A stretch of DNA of 64,000 nt from assembly GCA_028284605.1 (NCBI GenBank), contig JANQRL010000007.1, positions 1-64,000 of the forward strand. Direction: 5' to 3'. The position numbers were made by a program, and so were the translations under genes. This DNA is from Paracoccaceae bacterium (GTDB taxonomy: Bacteria; Pseudomonadota; Alphaproteobacteria; Rhodobacterales; Rhodobacteraceae). The notes under the pieces were generated by a model. It made no database searches and was not told the origin of the DNA. It saw only the letters and a program-made list of their open reading frames with translations. Positions 1 through 8,476 of this stretch are shown here, piece by piece (positions within the stretch are counted from its first letter, which is position 1; every line of letters starts with the position of its first letter).

Positions 1-50
1 CAGCCAGAAATGCCCGCTCATCATGCCCCCTCTGTGTTTGGGAGCTTGAA

Positions 51-818
51 TCACGCAGCAGGGATAGCCTCAAGCAGGTTTATGGGTCCTGACCCTAGCA
101 GCGTCGGGAACGTCTCGTCGTCTCCAAACCCGGCGAATACGATCCCAGTCCGACCATCGGAAACAAATTTTGACCGCAAGACAGAAGAGCAGATGTTAAC
201 GACCCGATCCAAGACTTCGTTCTTGAGCGTCGACACTGCCAGACTCACTGCCTTACGCACCAAGGTCTCGTACTTCTTCGGCTGGCTCTTGTTGTCCTTT
301 CGAGAGACGTAGTCGACCTCGCCTAACGACGCGACTTTACCTTCGAACTCAGCTAGCGTTTCGGCCACAATCTCGTTTCGCTTGGCGTTCAGACTATCAA
401 GATCAACCACATCATCTGGCAGCTGAAGCAGTAGCTGTTGTGTCTTCTCGTTGATGGTTTCCTCGATGTCTCTGGCCACAGGCACGATCACTGTTGAGAC
501 GCTTCGCAAGAGCTCCTCGTCCGGTGCAGTGTCGACATAAAGGTACAAGTGTCGAAGAAACTCGTGGGCTGCTTGCTGCACGGTGTCGTATGACCCGGCA
601 TTTCTCCGGAAGCTCTTGATAATGGTCTCAAAAGGGATGCCCAGAAACTGCATCCCGTTGTAAATCATGATCCCAATTGGTTGCGTGCTGCTCAACTCAA
701 AGATCTTGTCAGCAGATTCGAATATCTTAAGGGCTTGTCCGCCATTAGAGATAGTGACAGCGCTGTCAGATGCGAGCGCCACTGCAGTCTTGTTCAAGAT
801 TGCGATCTCGGCAGTCAT
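51..818 (-). CDS. proteasome-like hypothetical protein
   Basis: Encodes 255 aa that I do not firmly recognise. The N-terminus (residues 11-23, TAVALASDSAVTI) resembles the opening strand of Ntn-hydrolase or proteasome-like proteins, where an early Thr is followed by an Ala-Asp-Ser turn. A later GIVFAGFGDDETFP stretch also recalls uncharacterised relatives of that group. The start is ATG at 818 with GGGAG about six bases upstream. The C-terminus stops soon after the FAGFG motif, where I would expect more protein, so the gene may be truncated. Base composition is clearly more AT-rich than the genes that follow, which suggests acquisition by transfer. No partner gene is visible because the window begins just beyond its stop. 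Confidence 0.5.
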   Translation of the reverse strand: MTAEIAILNKTAVALASDSAVTISNGGQALKIFESADKIFELSSTQPIGIMIYNGMQFLGIPFETIIKSFRRNAGSYDTVQQAAHEFLRHLYLYVDTAPDEELLRSVSTVIVPVARDIEETINEKTQQLLLQLPDDVVDLDSLNAKRNEIVAETLAEFEGKVASLGEVDYVSRKDNKSQPKKYETLVRKAVSLAVSTLKNEVLDRVVNICSSVLRSKFVSDGRTGIVFAGFGDDETFPTLLGSGPINLLEAIPAA

Positions 819-900
819 TCATTGCTCCCATACGACATATAGGGCTAATCCTGATCCAAACTACAACAGGTTCGAATGAGCCTACAACCTTTCCGAGAGC

Positions 901-1875
<975 letters not shown>

Positions 1876-2295
1876 TCATTCGTCAACCTTGCCGCGCAGG
1901 GCTTTCACCGCCCCGCGACGCTTTTTCGCGTCCACGCGCTTGGCTTTCTGGTTGGCGGAGACGCGGGTCGGGATGCGGCGCTTCGGTTTGAGGGTGGCGC
2001 GGCGGATCAGGTCGGCCAGACGCTGCCGCGCGATGTCGCGGTTGCGGGCCTGGCTGCGCTCCTCGGAAACCTGGATCACCACCGCGCCCTCCCTGGTCCA
2101 GCGCCGCCCGGCGAGGCGTCGGAGCCGCCGCTTCACCGGCTCCGGCAGGGACGGCGAGCGCGCCGCCTCGAACCGCAGTTCCACCGCCGTCGCCACCTTG
2201 TTGACGTTTTGCCCGCCGGGGCCGGAGGCGCGCGTGAAGCTCTCGGTCAGCTCCCATTCGGCGATCTCAATCTGGTCGGTGATGCGGAGCGCCAT
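1876..2295 (-). CDS. arfB: alternative ribosome-rescue peptidyl-tRNA hydrolase ArfB
   Basis: A 139-aa release-factor-like hydrolase that frees nascent chains from ribosomes stalled without a stop codon. The catalytic GGQ (residues 27-29) sits in the SGPGGQNVNK context typical of ArfB/YaeJ. The C-terminal third is a Lys/Arg-rich tail, which in the family threads into the empty mRNA channel. There is no codon-recognition domain, as expected for ArfB and unlike RF1/RF2. The start is ATG at 2295 with GAAGGA upstream. A Rho-independent terminator ends about 33 bases upstream of this start, downstream of a short ORF with an exceptionally strong ribosome-binding site, so expression may depend on read-through. 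Confidence 0.9.
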   Translation of the reverse strand: MALRITDQIEIAEWELTESFTRASGPGGQNVNKVATAVELRFEAARSPSLPEPVKRRLRRLAGRRWTREGAVVIQVSEERSQARNRDIARQRLADLIRRATLKPKRRIPTRVSANQKAKRVDAKKRRGAVKALRGKVDE

Positions 2296-2327
2296 ACTGC
2301 GCGGTCCTTCGGTCTCGGAGCTTCATG

Positions 2328-2361
2328 AAAAAGGGCCGCCCCGGCGATGGGACGGCCCTTT
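2328..2361 (-). terminator. intrinsic terminator between leader ORF and arfB
   Basis: On the minus strand, AAAGGGCCG pairs perfectly with CGGCCCTTT (9 bp, loop about 14 nt) and is followed by a short T run. It lies between the 18-codon leader ORF and arfB, the right place for either a terminator of the upstream unit or an attenuator controlling arfB. Confidence 0.75.
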
Positions 2362-2370
2362 CGAAAGTCC

Positions 2371-2501
2371 AGGAGGTGGGGCCGGTTAGAGCGGCGCTCA
2401 CCTGCGGGGCGTCATGCCCGAGGGCTGCCTCAGACACGGACCTCCACAGTTGTCCCGACACCTCTCTCCAATCTCTTTCTCGACACTGGATCACCTCCTT
2501 T
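2371..2501 (-). promoter_or_regulatory. leader with perfect 16S-tail Shine-Dalgarno and a sequestering partner
   Basis: The minus-strand sequence at 2501-2486, AAAGGAGGTGATCCAG, is complementary over 16 bases to the usual 3' end of 16S rRNA, far longer than a normal Shine-Dalgarno. About 120 bases downstream, CACCTCCT (2378-2371) is an exact 8-base complement of AGGAGGTG within it and could hide the site. A second GGAGGT lies inside the leader ORF (near 2440) and could compete for the same CACCTCC. A -35-like TTGACT is at 2548-2543, without a clean -10. Together with the terminator this looks like a switchable leader; that function is inference. Confidence 0.5.
2430..2486 (-). CDS. 18-aa leader peptide upstream of arfB
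   Basis: A short ORF starts at GTG (2486-2484) and encodes MSRKRLERGVGTTVEVRV before TGA. The start lies seven bases after the AGGAGG core of a Shine-Dalgarno that matches the 16S tail for 16 bases, so initiation should be very efficient. The peptide is basic at its N-terminus and matches no family I know. It is followed by a five-codon ATG ORF (2415-2398), the anti-Shine-Dalgarno segment and then the terminator. It may be a regulatory leader rather than a peptide with its own job. The ribosome-binding site is the main support. Confidence 0.5.
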   Translation of the reverse strand: MSRKRLERGVGTTVEVRV

Positions 2502-2565
2502 CGTTGTTTCGCCTAAGGGAGATGTTGCACAGATTTGGTGTAAGTCAAATGAAAACCCGCAAGGC

Positions 2566-3192
2566 TTAGGCGGCCCTGGTCGCGAGGCGCCCAATGATGA
2601 GGCGAAACGGCACCAGGGCGATGAGGGCGATGGCGATCTTCACGCCCCAATCGGCGACGGCGAGGGTGATCCAGAGCGGCAGGTCGGGGCCGGTCAGAAG
2701 GAAGGGGGCGGGGTCCTGGGCCCAGGTCACCTGTGCATCGGCCCAGGCCCCGAAGCTCAGGAACCCGGCGAAGGCAATGGTGAAGAAGAGCGCGGTATCG
2801 ACGGTCGAGCCGATCAGTGACGAGGCGAGCGGCGCGCGCCACCATGCGCCCTCGCGCAGGCGGGAGAAGATCGCGACATCGAGGAGCTGCGCGATCAGGA
2901 AGGCGGTGGCGGAGCCGATGGCCACGCGGAGCGCCACCGCGGGCCCGAATTCCAGCATGATCTGGCTGCCGATCAGCGAACAGACGATCCCGACCGCGAA
3001 GCCGGCGAAGACCACCTTTCGCGCCTGAGCCGCGCCGTAGAGGCGGTTCATCACGTCGGTCACGAGAAAGGCGAGGGGATAGGTGAAGGCGCCCCAGGTC
3101 AGCAATCCGTCGAGGATCAGGAACTGGACGAGGATGTTGGAGGCCACGACGATGGCGGCCATGGCGAGGATGCCGGGGAGAAGGCGGGTCAT
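2566..3192 (-). CDS. yhhQ: queuosine precursor transporter
   Basis: A 208-aa integral inner-membrane protein of the YhhQ (DUF165) family, which imports 7-deazaguanine queuosine precursors such as preQ0/preQ1. About six hydrophobic segments are visible. Family hallmarks are the early SNILVQF, the FLVTDVMNRLYG stretch after the second helix, GSATAFLIAQLLDVAIF, and the SSLIGSTVDTALFF segment. I start at ATG 3192 rather than an upstream TTG, since homologues begin just before the first helix. It follows the phytase-like gene by 58 bases on the same strand. No preQ1 riboswitch was recognised upstream. Confidence 0.85.
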   Translation of the reverse strand: MTRLLPGILAMAAIVVASNILVQFLILDGLLTWGAFTYPLAFLVTDVMNRLYGAAQARKVVFAGFAVGIVCSLIGSQIMLEFGPAVALRVAIGSATAFLIAQLLDVAIFSRLREGAWWRAPLASSLIGSTVDTALFFTIAFAGFLSFGAWADAQVTWAQDPAPFLLTGPDLPLWITLAVADWGVKIAIALIALVPFRLIIGRLATRAA

Positions 3193-3250
3193 GATTGGGG
3201 TCCGTTTTGGCAAGGGTGCGGCACTTGGCTCCCGGGGGAGCGGGGTGGGC

Positions 3251-4126
3251 CTACTGCCCGGGCGGGGCCGCCGTCAACCGGTATTCGAAGAATTCGGTGC
3301 GCTGGAACGGGTTGAAATTGTCGTCGGAGACGAGGGTGAGGCGCAGGGTCTCACCATCGTGCCAGACGCTGATGCCTTCGAGATTGTCGTGGGTGCGCAA
3401 CCCGGTCTCCAGCACGGTCTCTTCGCCGCCGCCGGTCAGGTCGAAACGCCGGACGCGGCTACGGAAGCCGAACCCGCCGAATTCCCGTTCCAGAAGGTAG
3501 AGTCGCCCGTCCGGGCCGATATCGGCACCGGAGACGAGGTAGGGCGGGCGGCGGGGGATTTCGAACGCGATCTCCCAATCCTCGCCGGCCAGAGTGTAGA
3601 CCGCGAACGGGCGGTCGAGAGCGCCAGAGCGTTCGGGGATCGCGTAGAGTGCCCCGTCCGGGCCAAGGGCCAGGGCCTCGAGCCCTGAGTTCCGCAGCAA
3701 ATAGGCGTCTTGGGGGAGCTGGGGGAGGGCGGTGGCGGTGCCGCCGGGCGTCTCATAGGCCAGGACCCGATGGACGGCTTCGAAGGAGAGCAGGATCGTG
3801 CCGTCCGGGGCGCGCGCCATCCCCTCGGCATCGGCGCGCAGGCCGTCGAGCACCTCGCCCTCGACGCCTGTCAGCGCATGCCGCTCTGCCGCAATCCCGG
3901 CGATCCGATCCTCGTCCCTCAGGAAGGTTCCGGCATAGAGCCACCCACGGTCGCTGACGGTCAAAAAGTCGGACCCGTCCGGCGACACCCAAAGCGCCGA
4001 GAGCCCACCGACCTCCGGTACCTCCCACTCAAAGGCGCCGACGAACGCCGCCTCGGCGGCGACAAATGTCGGCAGGATCAGGCAGGAGGCGAGCGTCGTT
4101 ATTCCGAGGCGGCGACGGCGACGCAT
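3251..4126 (-). CDS. esterase-like activity of phytase family protein
   Basis: A 291-aa exported protein with an Arg-rich N-region, a hydrophobic core and an AEA cleavage site near residue 24. The body is a beta-propeller-like repeat of the phytase-like/SdiA-regulated type: GGLSALWVSPDGSDFLTVSDRG, RADAEGMARAPDGTILLSFE, NSGLEALALGPDG, DNLEGISVWHDGE. The acidic DAEGM, LEALA and NLEGIS turns match the family that Pfam calls phytase-like. The enzymatic activity is unproven for most members. Its start overlaps the 3' end of mepA by 28 bases, so the two are probably translationally coupled and act in the periplasm. Confidence 0.8.
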   Translation of the reverse strand: MRRRRRLGITTLASCLILPTFVAAEAAFVGAFEWEVPEVGGLSALWVSPDGSDFLTVSDRGWLYAGTFLRDEDRIAGIAAERHALTGVEGEVLDGLRADAEGMARAPDGTILLSFEAVHRVLAYETPGGTATALPQLPQDAYLLRNSGLEALALGPDGALYAIPERSGALDRPFAVYTLAGEDWEIAFEIPRRPPYLVSGADIGPDGRLYLLEREFGGFGFRSRVRRFDLTGGGEETVLETGLRTHDNLEGISVWHDGETLRLTLVSDDNFNPFQRTEFFEYRLTAAPPGQ

Positions 4127-5004
4127 TGGGCCGGGAGGTCCGCCATGGTCAGTTCGCGCCGGGGCCGGGGTGGCGGCGCATTCGGATCGGGCGGCGGCGG
4201 GTTCAGGATGTTCCGCACCCACTCTTCCGCGTCCGCGCAGCCATCCCCGGGAGGCGGCGGCGTCTGGTTCTCGCACGCCCTGTCTCCGCGCGGGCAGGTG
4301 AGACGGATATGGAAATGATAGTGATGCCCCCACCACGGCCGGATCTTGCGCAGCCAGGACCGGTCGCCGGTCTCCCAGTTGCACATCGCCACCTTGGCGC
4401 CGGGAAAGACGAAGATGCGTTCGGAGCGCGGGTCCCGGGCGGCCTCGCGCAGGACGCGCATATGTTCTTCGGTCCAGCTGCTATTGGTATAGGCGCCAGC
4501 GGCGCGGCGCATGGAGATCGAGGAGAGGCTTTCGCGCTCGGCCCTCGTTAGGTTCAGCCGGCTCGGCGGCAGCATCCAGACATCGATATCGAGCCCGGTC
4601 TGGTGCGACACATGCCCCGAAACCGGACCGCCCCGGGGCAGGGACATATCGCCGACATAGAGTCCCTCCCAGCCGGGCAGGGAGGCGGCGAAGCGACTGA
4701 GGTCCTGGATATAGTCGACCGTCACGGGCTGCGCCCAGTTGCGGTTGCGGCTGAGCCGCATGGCCTGCCAGGTGGGGCCGGTCTCCGCCAGTTGAACGGT
4801 CCCCGCCACGCAGCCCCGGGAATGGCCGCCAAAGCTCTCGGTCGGCTGGCTCGACGCGAAGGAGATCGCCTCAAAGACCTGCTTGGCGTTCCGGGTGTCG
4901 CCGGCATTCTGGGCGGATATCGTGGACGCGCGCGGTGCCTCGGCGCTGTCCGGCGCGCAGGATGCCAGGGTGAGGATCAGGCCGATTGCGAGGAGGCGGA
5001 CCAT
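4099..5004 (-). CDS. mepA: penicillin-insensitive murein endopeptidase
   Basis: A 301-aa zinc endopeptidase that cleaves D-Ala-meso-DAP cross-links in peptidoglycan. The N-terminus carries a signal sequence with a lipobox-like LASC ending at Cys16, so it may be a lipoprotein. The metal site is in SGHVSHQTGLDIDVW (His131, Asp139 region), with GDMSLPRGG just before it and a second histidine cluster WWGHHYHFHIRL near residue 240, all MepA (peptidase M74) signatures. The tail is proline-rich and Cys-containing. It overlaps both neighbours (MFS transporter upstream, phytase-like protein downstream) by 28 bases, implying one coupled operon. Confidence 0.9.
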   Translation of the reverse strand: MVRLLAIGLILTLASCAPDSAEAPRASTISAQNAGDTRNAKQVFEAISFASSQPTESFGGHSRGCVAGTVQLAETGPTWQAMRLSRNRNWAQPVTVDYIQDLSRFAASLPGWEGLYVGDMSLPRGGPVSGHVSHQTGLDIDVWMLPPSRLNLTRAERESLSSISMRRAAGAYTNSSWTEEHMRVLREAARDPRSERIFVFPGAKVAMCNWETGDRSWLRKIRPWWGHHYHFHIRLTCPRGDRACENQTPPPPGDGCADAEEWVRNILNPPPPDPNAPPPRPRRELTMADLPAQCVAVAASE

Positions 5005-6371
5005 GCTGCTCGATCTCCGTCTTTGTTGACGAAGACTAGCAGCACCAGCCCCATCGCGAAAAGGAGAATGATCGGGGCGACCCCGAGCCGGGCATTGCCG
5101 GTGAGCGCGGTGAAGGTGCCGATCATCGCAGGGGCGAGGAAAGCGGTGGCCTTGCCGGAGAGCGCGAAGAGCCCGAAGGCTTCGGTCGGACGGTCGGGAT
5201 GGGCGTGGCGCACCATCATCGACCGCGACGCAGCATAGATCGCCCCCCCGGCCCCGCCGATGGCGGCGCCGCAGATGTAGAACAGGATGTCCGGTACGTT
5301 CGACCCTTCGGCGAGCGGGATGCCGAAGACCTGCTCCGGCGTCATCGCGACGATCACGACGCAGACCCCGGTGAGCACGAGGATGCAGAAGGTGATGACG
5401 GGGCGGGGCCCGAGGCGGCTGTCGAAGAGCCCGCCGACATAGGTAAAGACGCCCGCGGTGATCGCGCCGACGATGCCGAAGATGGCGATCTGCGCGAGGC
5501 TCCAGTCGAGCACCAGCACGGCGTAGACCCCGCCGAAGCCGTAGAGGCCGTTCAGCGCGTCGCGGTAGAACATCGAGCTCAGCAGGAACCCCTTGAGGCT
5601 GTCGCGATGGGCGATGCCGACGAGCGAGGCCTTGAGGTCCGCCAGCGCCTGCCGCACGCCGCCCTGTTTCACGACCGGGCGTTCCTCGCGGACCCAAAGA
5701 AAATAGGGGATCATGAAGATGATGAACCAGATCGCGATGAAGGGACCTACCGCGCGGGTGCCCTCCCGCTCCATGCCGTCAAGGCCGAAGATCGGGTCGC
5801 CGCCGAGGAGCGTGGTTCCGGTCGCTTCATCCGCCTCGAAGAAGAAGAACAGCATCAGGAAGAGCGCGACCACCCCGCCCCAGTAGCCCAGTGAGGCCCC
5901 GGTGCCGCTGATCTTGCCGATCGCCTCCTGCCCGCCGAGGCTCGGAAGCTGGGCGTTGACGAAGATCAGCGCGAACTCGGCCATGATGAAGCCGAGCGAG
6001 AAGGCGATCAGGCAGAACCAGAGCGCCGAACCGTCGGGCAGCATGAACCAGAGCATCCAGCTCGCGATCACGTAGCCGACGGAGAAGAAGACGATCCACG
6101 GCATCCGCCGGCCGGTGCTGTCGGCATAGGCGCCCAGCAGCGGGCCGGAAAATGCGATGAAGAGCCCGGCGAAGGTCTGCCCCATGGCCCAGATCGACTG
6201 CGCCCGGGCATCGGCGGCGCTTTCCTCCATGCCGCCGGACATGAAGTACTCCGTGGCGACCCCGGCGAAATAGGGCCCGAAGATGAAGGTCAGGCCGAGC
6301 GTGTAGAAGGGTTGCGTGGCCCAGTCGAAGGCCATCCAGCCCCAGATGCGCTTCTTCTCGCTGACTGCCAT
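4977..6371 (-). CDS. MFS transporter of the UMF1 (Atg22-like) family
   Basis: A 464-aa inner-membrane transporter with about 12 hydrophobic segments. The N-terminal KKRIWGWMAFDWATQPFYTL is diagnostic of the UMF1/Atg22-like MFS group, as are SGPLLGAYADSTGRRMPW (the MFS loop 2-3 motif) and GGLFDSRLGPRP in the second half. The substrate is not predictable. I start at ATG 6371, because the upstream in-frame stretch is not membrane-like and homologues begin with this motif. It is the first gene of the coupled run with mepA and the phytase-like protein, which hints at recycling of a cell-wall or periplasmic breakdown product, though that is only inference. Confidence 0.85.
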   Translation of the reverse strand: MAVSEKKRIWGWMAFDWATQPFYTLGLTFIFGPYFAGVATEYFMSGGMEESAADARAQSIWAMGQTFAGLFIAFSGPLLGAYADSTGRRMPWIVFFSVGYVIASWMLWFMLPDGSALWFCLIAFSLGFIMAEFALIFVNAQLPSLGGQEAIGKISGTGASLGYWGGVVALFLMLFFFFEADEATGTTLLGGDPIFGLDGMEREGTRAVGPFIAIWFIIFMIPYFLWVREERPVVKQGGVRQALADLKASLVGIAHRDSLKGFLLSSMFYRDALNGLYGFGGVYAVLVLDWSLAQIAIFGIVGAITAGVFTYVGGLFDSRLGPRPVITFCILVLTGVCVVIVAMTPEQVFGIPLAEGSNVPDILFYICGAAIGGAGGAIYAASRSMMVRHAHPDRPTEAFGLFALSGKATAFLAPAMIGTFTALTGNARLGVAPIILLFAMGLVLLVFVNKDGDRAAWSASSQSA

Positions 6372-6435
6372 TCCGGTCCCCCGCCTCGTCAGGGGATGAA
6401 ACGTGAAATGCGGCGCGCTGACAAGGAAGCGTTGT

Positions 6436-6972
6436 CTAGTCCTGCATCGGCGGCCAGGGTCGCTCCGCCTCCGCCGCGCTCCATGCGCTGACCCAGGCGG
6501 GCGGGTCGATTCGGGGGCCGTCATAGCCCATCTCTGCCGCCACCTCGTCCGGTGCGATGATCCCCTGCTTTCCGGTGATCGCCGACCGGATCAGGACGTG
6601 GCCGGCACACTCCCCATCCCGCTTCCACATCGCCTGCTCGACATAGATGAACCTTTCGTCCCAGCCCGCCCCGCGCGAGGTCATGCGGATGCGCTCGAAG
6701 GCCCGGATGCGGCGCCGGTAGCGCACCGAGGCGCCCGCGACGGCCAGCGCCCAGCGCTTGCGCCGCAGCACATCCATCAGGCCGACCCGGACACCGTAGG
6801 GGATGCGGCCGAGATCGTAGATCGACAGGGCACGACCGTTGTTCAACTCGCCGAAGACATCGAGATCCCAGGGCCAGCAGATGTGATGGCTGACATGGGT
6901 GTCGGTGAATTCGGGCAGCGGGTCACGCCGGTAACGCAGAACCTGGAGGCCAAGACGGATGAAGGGATACAT
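6436..6972 (-). CDS. acyl-CoA thioesterase, hotdog fold
   Basis: A 178-aa single-domain hotdog protein of the 4HBT/THEM6-like group. Recognisable parts are THVSHHICWPWDLDVFGELNNGRALSIYDLGR near residues 25-55, where the D-x-F-G-E-L-N-N segment replaces the classic DxxGHVNN loop, followed by the RYRRRIRAFERI strand and the WDERFIYVEQAMW strand. Such proteins hydrolyse acyl-CoA esters in the cytosol; the chain length is unknown. The start at 6972 has an AGGAGGTG ribosome-binding site. It is divergent from yggT and 64 bases upstream of the MFS gene on the same strand. Confidence 0.8.
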   Translation of the reverse strand: MYPFIRLGLQVLRYRRDPLPEFTDTHVSHHICWPWDLDVFGELNNGRALSIYDLGRIPYGVRVGLMDVLRRKRWALAVAGASVRYRRRIRAFERIRMTSRGAGWDERFIYVEQAMWKRDGECAGHVLIRSAITGKQGIIAPDEVAAEMGYDGPRIDPPAWVSAWSAAEAERPWPPMQD

Positions 6973-7111
6973 GGCGCACCTCCTGTTCCAAAGATCGCCC
7001 CGTTGACGCGCACGTCAACCGCTGACCAAACGTCACCCGCTCGGGTCCCGCCCCATTGCCGAACCGTCCGCAAGGGCATAGGTGAGCGCGACACGAAAGG
7101 AAGGCCCGCCC

Positions 7112-7399
7112 ATGACGTCGCTCTTTGAAATCCTGATGCTGATCCTCGGCATCGCGAAGTTCTTCATCATCGTGCATTTCATCATGAGCTGGCTGATCAA
7201 CTTCCAGGTGCTGAACGTGCGCCAGCCGCTGGTGAACCAGATCTGGTACGGGCTGAACCGGCTGCTGGAGCCGATCTACGGCCCGATCCGGCGGGTGCTG
7301 CCGAATATGGGCGGCCTCGACCTGTCGCCGCTCGTGGCGCTGATCGGCATCTATGCGATCGAGATCATCCTGCGGAACAATGTCGGGTTCTTCGTCTGA
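7112..7399 (+). CDS. yggT: YggT family membrane protein
   Basis: A 95-aa inner-membrane protein with two hydrophobic segments (about residues 5-30 and 65-90) separated by the conserved loop that includes RRVLPNMGGLDLSPLVALI. This PxxGGxDxSPL loop defines the YggT/YlmG family, linked to cell-envelope integrity or division and to membrane protein handling in plastids. The start at 7112 follows a GAAAGGAAGG ribosome-binding site; the in-frame upstream stretch lacks such support. It converges with serB, whose stop lies nine bases beyond. Confidence 0.9.
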   Translation: MTSLFEILMLILGIAKFFIIVHFIMSWLINFQVLNVRQPLVNQIWYGLNRLLEPIYGPIRRVLPNMGGLDLSPLVALIGIYAIEIILRNNVGFFV

Positions 7400-7408
7400 G
7401 GGCCTCTC

Positions 7409-8308
7409 TCAGACTGTGTAGTCCTCGGCGCCCGGCGCCGCGTGGTCGAAATCCGCGCGGGAATAGCCCTGGAGGTAGAGGAGCGCGGTGAGGTCGCCGT
7501 GATTGACGCGGAGTGGCACGGCCTCCTGCACGGCCGGTTTGGCGCGGAAGGCGACCGCCATGCCCGCAAGGCTCAGCATCCCCAGATCGTTGGCCCCGTC
7601 GCCCACGGCGAGAACATCATGCTCTGAAAGGCCGAGGCGGCGGGCGGTGCGGCGGAGGGCCTCGGCCTTCGCCTCGCGGCCGAGGATCGGGCGGGCGACA
7701 TCGCCGGTGAGTGACCCGGCGACCTCGATCAGCCGGTTCGCCCGCACCTCGTCGAAGCCGAGCGCGGCGCCGACCGGATCGGCAAAGGCGGTGAAGCCGC
7801 CCGAGACCAGAAGGCAGTGGGCGCCATTGGCCTGCATTGTCCGCACCAGCGTGGCGCCACCCGGGGTCTGGGTGATCCGGTCGGTGAGGAGGCCCTCGAT
7901 TACAGAGGTCTCCACCCCTTCGAGGAGCGCCACCCGCTCTTCCAGCGCGCCCTCGAAGCCGATCTCCCCGGCCATGGCCCGTTCGGTGATTGCCGCCACC
8001 TGATCGCCCAAACCGGCCACGGCTGCCAGTTCGTCGATGCATTCCTGCCCGATCATCGTACTGTCCATATCGGCGATCAGCATCTTCTTGCGCCGGTGCC
8101 CGGTGGTCTGGAGGCAGAGGTCCACCTCGCGCTCCTGCAGATCGGTCCAGACGTCACCGAAATTGCCGGGCCGCTGCATGAGCGGAAATTCCGCCGCCTC
8201 GTCCGGGCTCAGCCACACCGCATCGCCCCCGCCCCAGGCATTGCGCAGGCTCTCGACCAGGGCCGGTTCCAGCGTGCCGGGCGCCGCGATCAGGGTCGCT
8301 GTGAGCAT
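7409..8308 (-). CDS. serB: phosphoserine phosphatase
   Basis: A 299-aa HAD-superfamily phosphatase that performs the last step of serine synthesis, O-phosphoserine to serine. HAD motif I is DMDST (Asp80 nucleophile, Asp82 acid/base), motif II is LLVSGGFTAFA, and motif III/IV is VGDGANDLGML. The first 70 residues form the small N-terminal domain seen in longer proteobacterial SerB proteins. I start at ATG 8308 instead of an upstream ATG-less extension because homologues begin with the MLTATLIA strand. It is divergent from serC-serA, and with them completes the phosphorylated serine pathway in one locus. Confidence 0.93.
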   Translation of the reverse strand: MLTATLIAAPGTLEPALVESLRNAWGGGDAVWLSPDEAAEFPLMQRPGNFGDVWTDLQEREVDLCLQTTGHRRKKMLIADMDSTMIGQECIDELAAVAGLGDQVAAITERAMAGEIGFEGALEERVALLEGVETSVIEGLLTDRITQTPGGATLVRTMQANGAHCLLVSGGFTAFADPVGAALGFDEVRANRLIEVAGSLTGDVARPILGREAKAEALRRTARRLGLSEHDVLAVGDGANDLGMLSLAGMAVAFRAKPAVQEAVPLRVNHGDLTALLYLQGYSRADFDHAAPGAEDYTV

Positions 8309-8365
8309 GGCATCCTCCGCCTTATGCGGCCCGCCGCGCAAGGGCACGTCGCAAACGGGCGATGA

Positions 8366-8452
8366 GCCGCCGGTCTAGCGACATTTTGGCGGTTGTGGAA
8401 GGCGGGCGAGGGGCGTAAGCGCGGCCTTGGGACACCCCTCCCCAACGAGGGG
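8366..8452 (+). promoter_or_regulatory. putative serC leader RNA element
   Basis: Two hairpins precede serC. CCGCC (8367-8371) pairs with GGCGG (8388-8392), and CCCCTC (8435-8440) pairs with GAGGGG (8447-8452) around a six-base loop, ending just before the ribosome-binding site. A serC leader motif (Rfam serC) is known from the 5' UTR of serC in alphaproteobacteria. The position fits, but I could not check the consensus base by base. Confidence 0.4.
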
Positions 8453-8476
8453 CGCATATCTGGAAGGATAGACATC

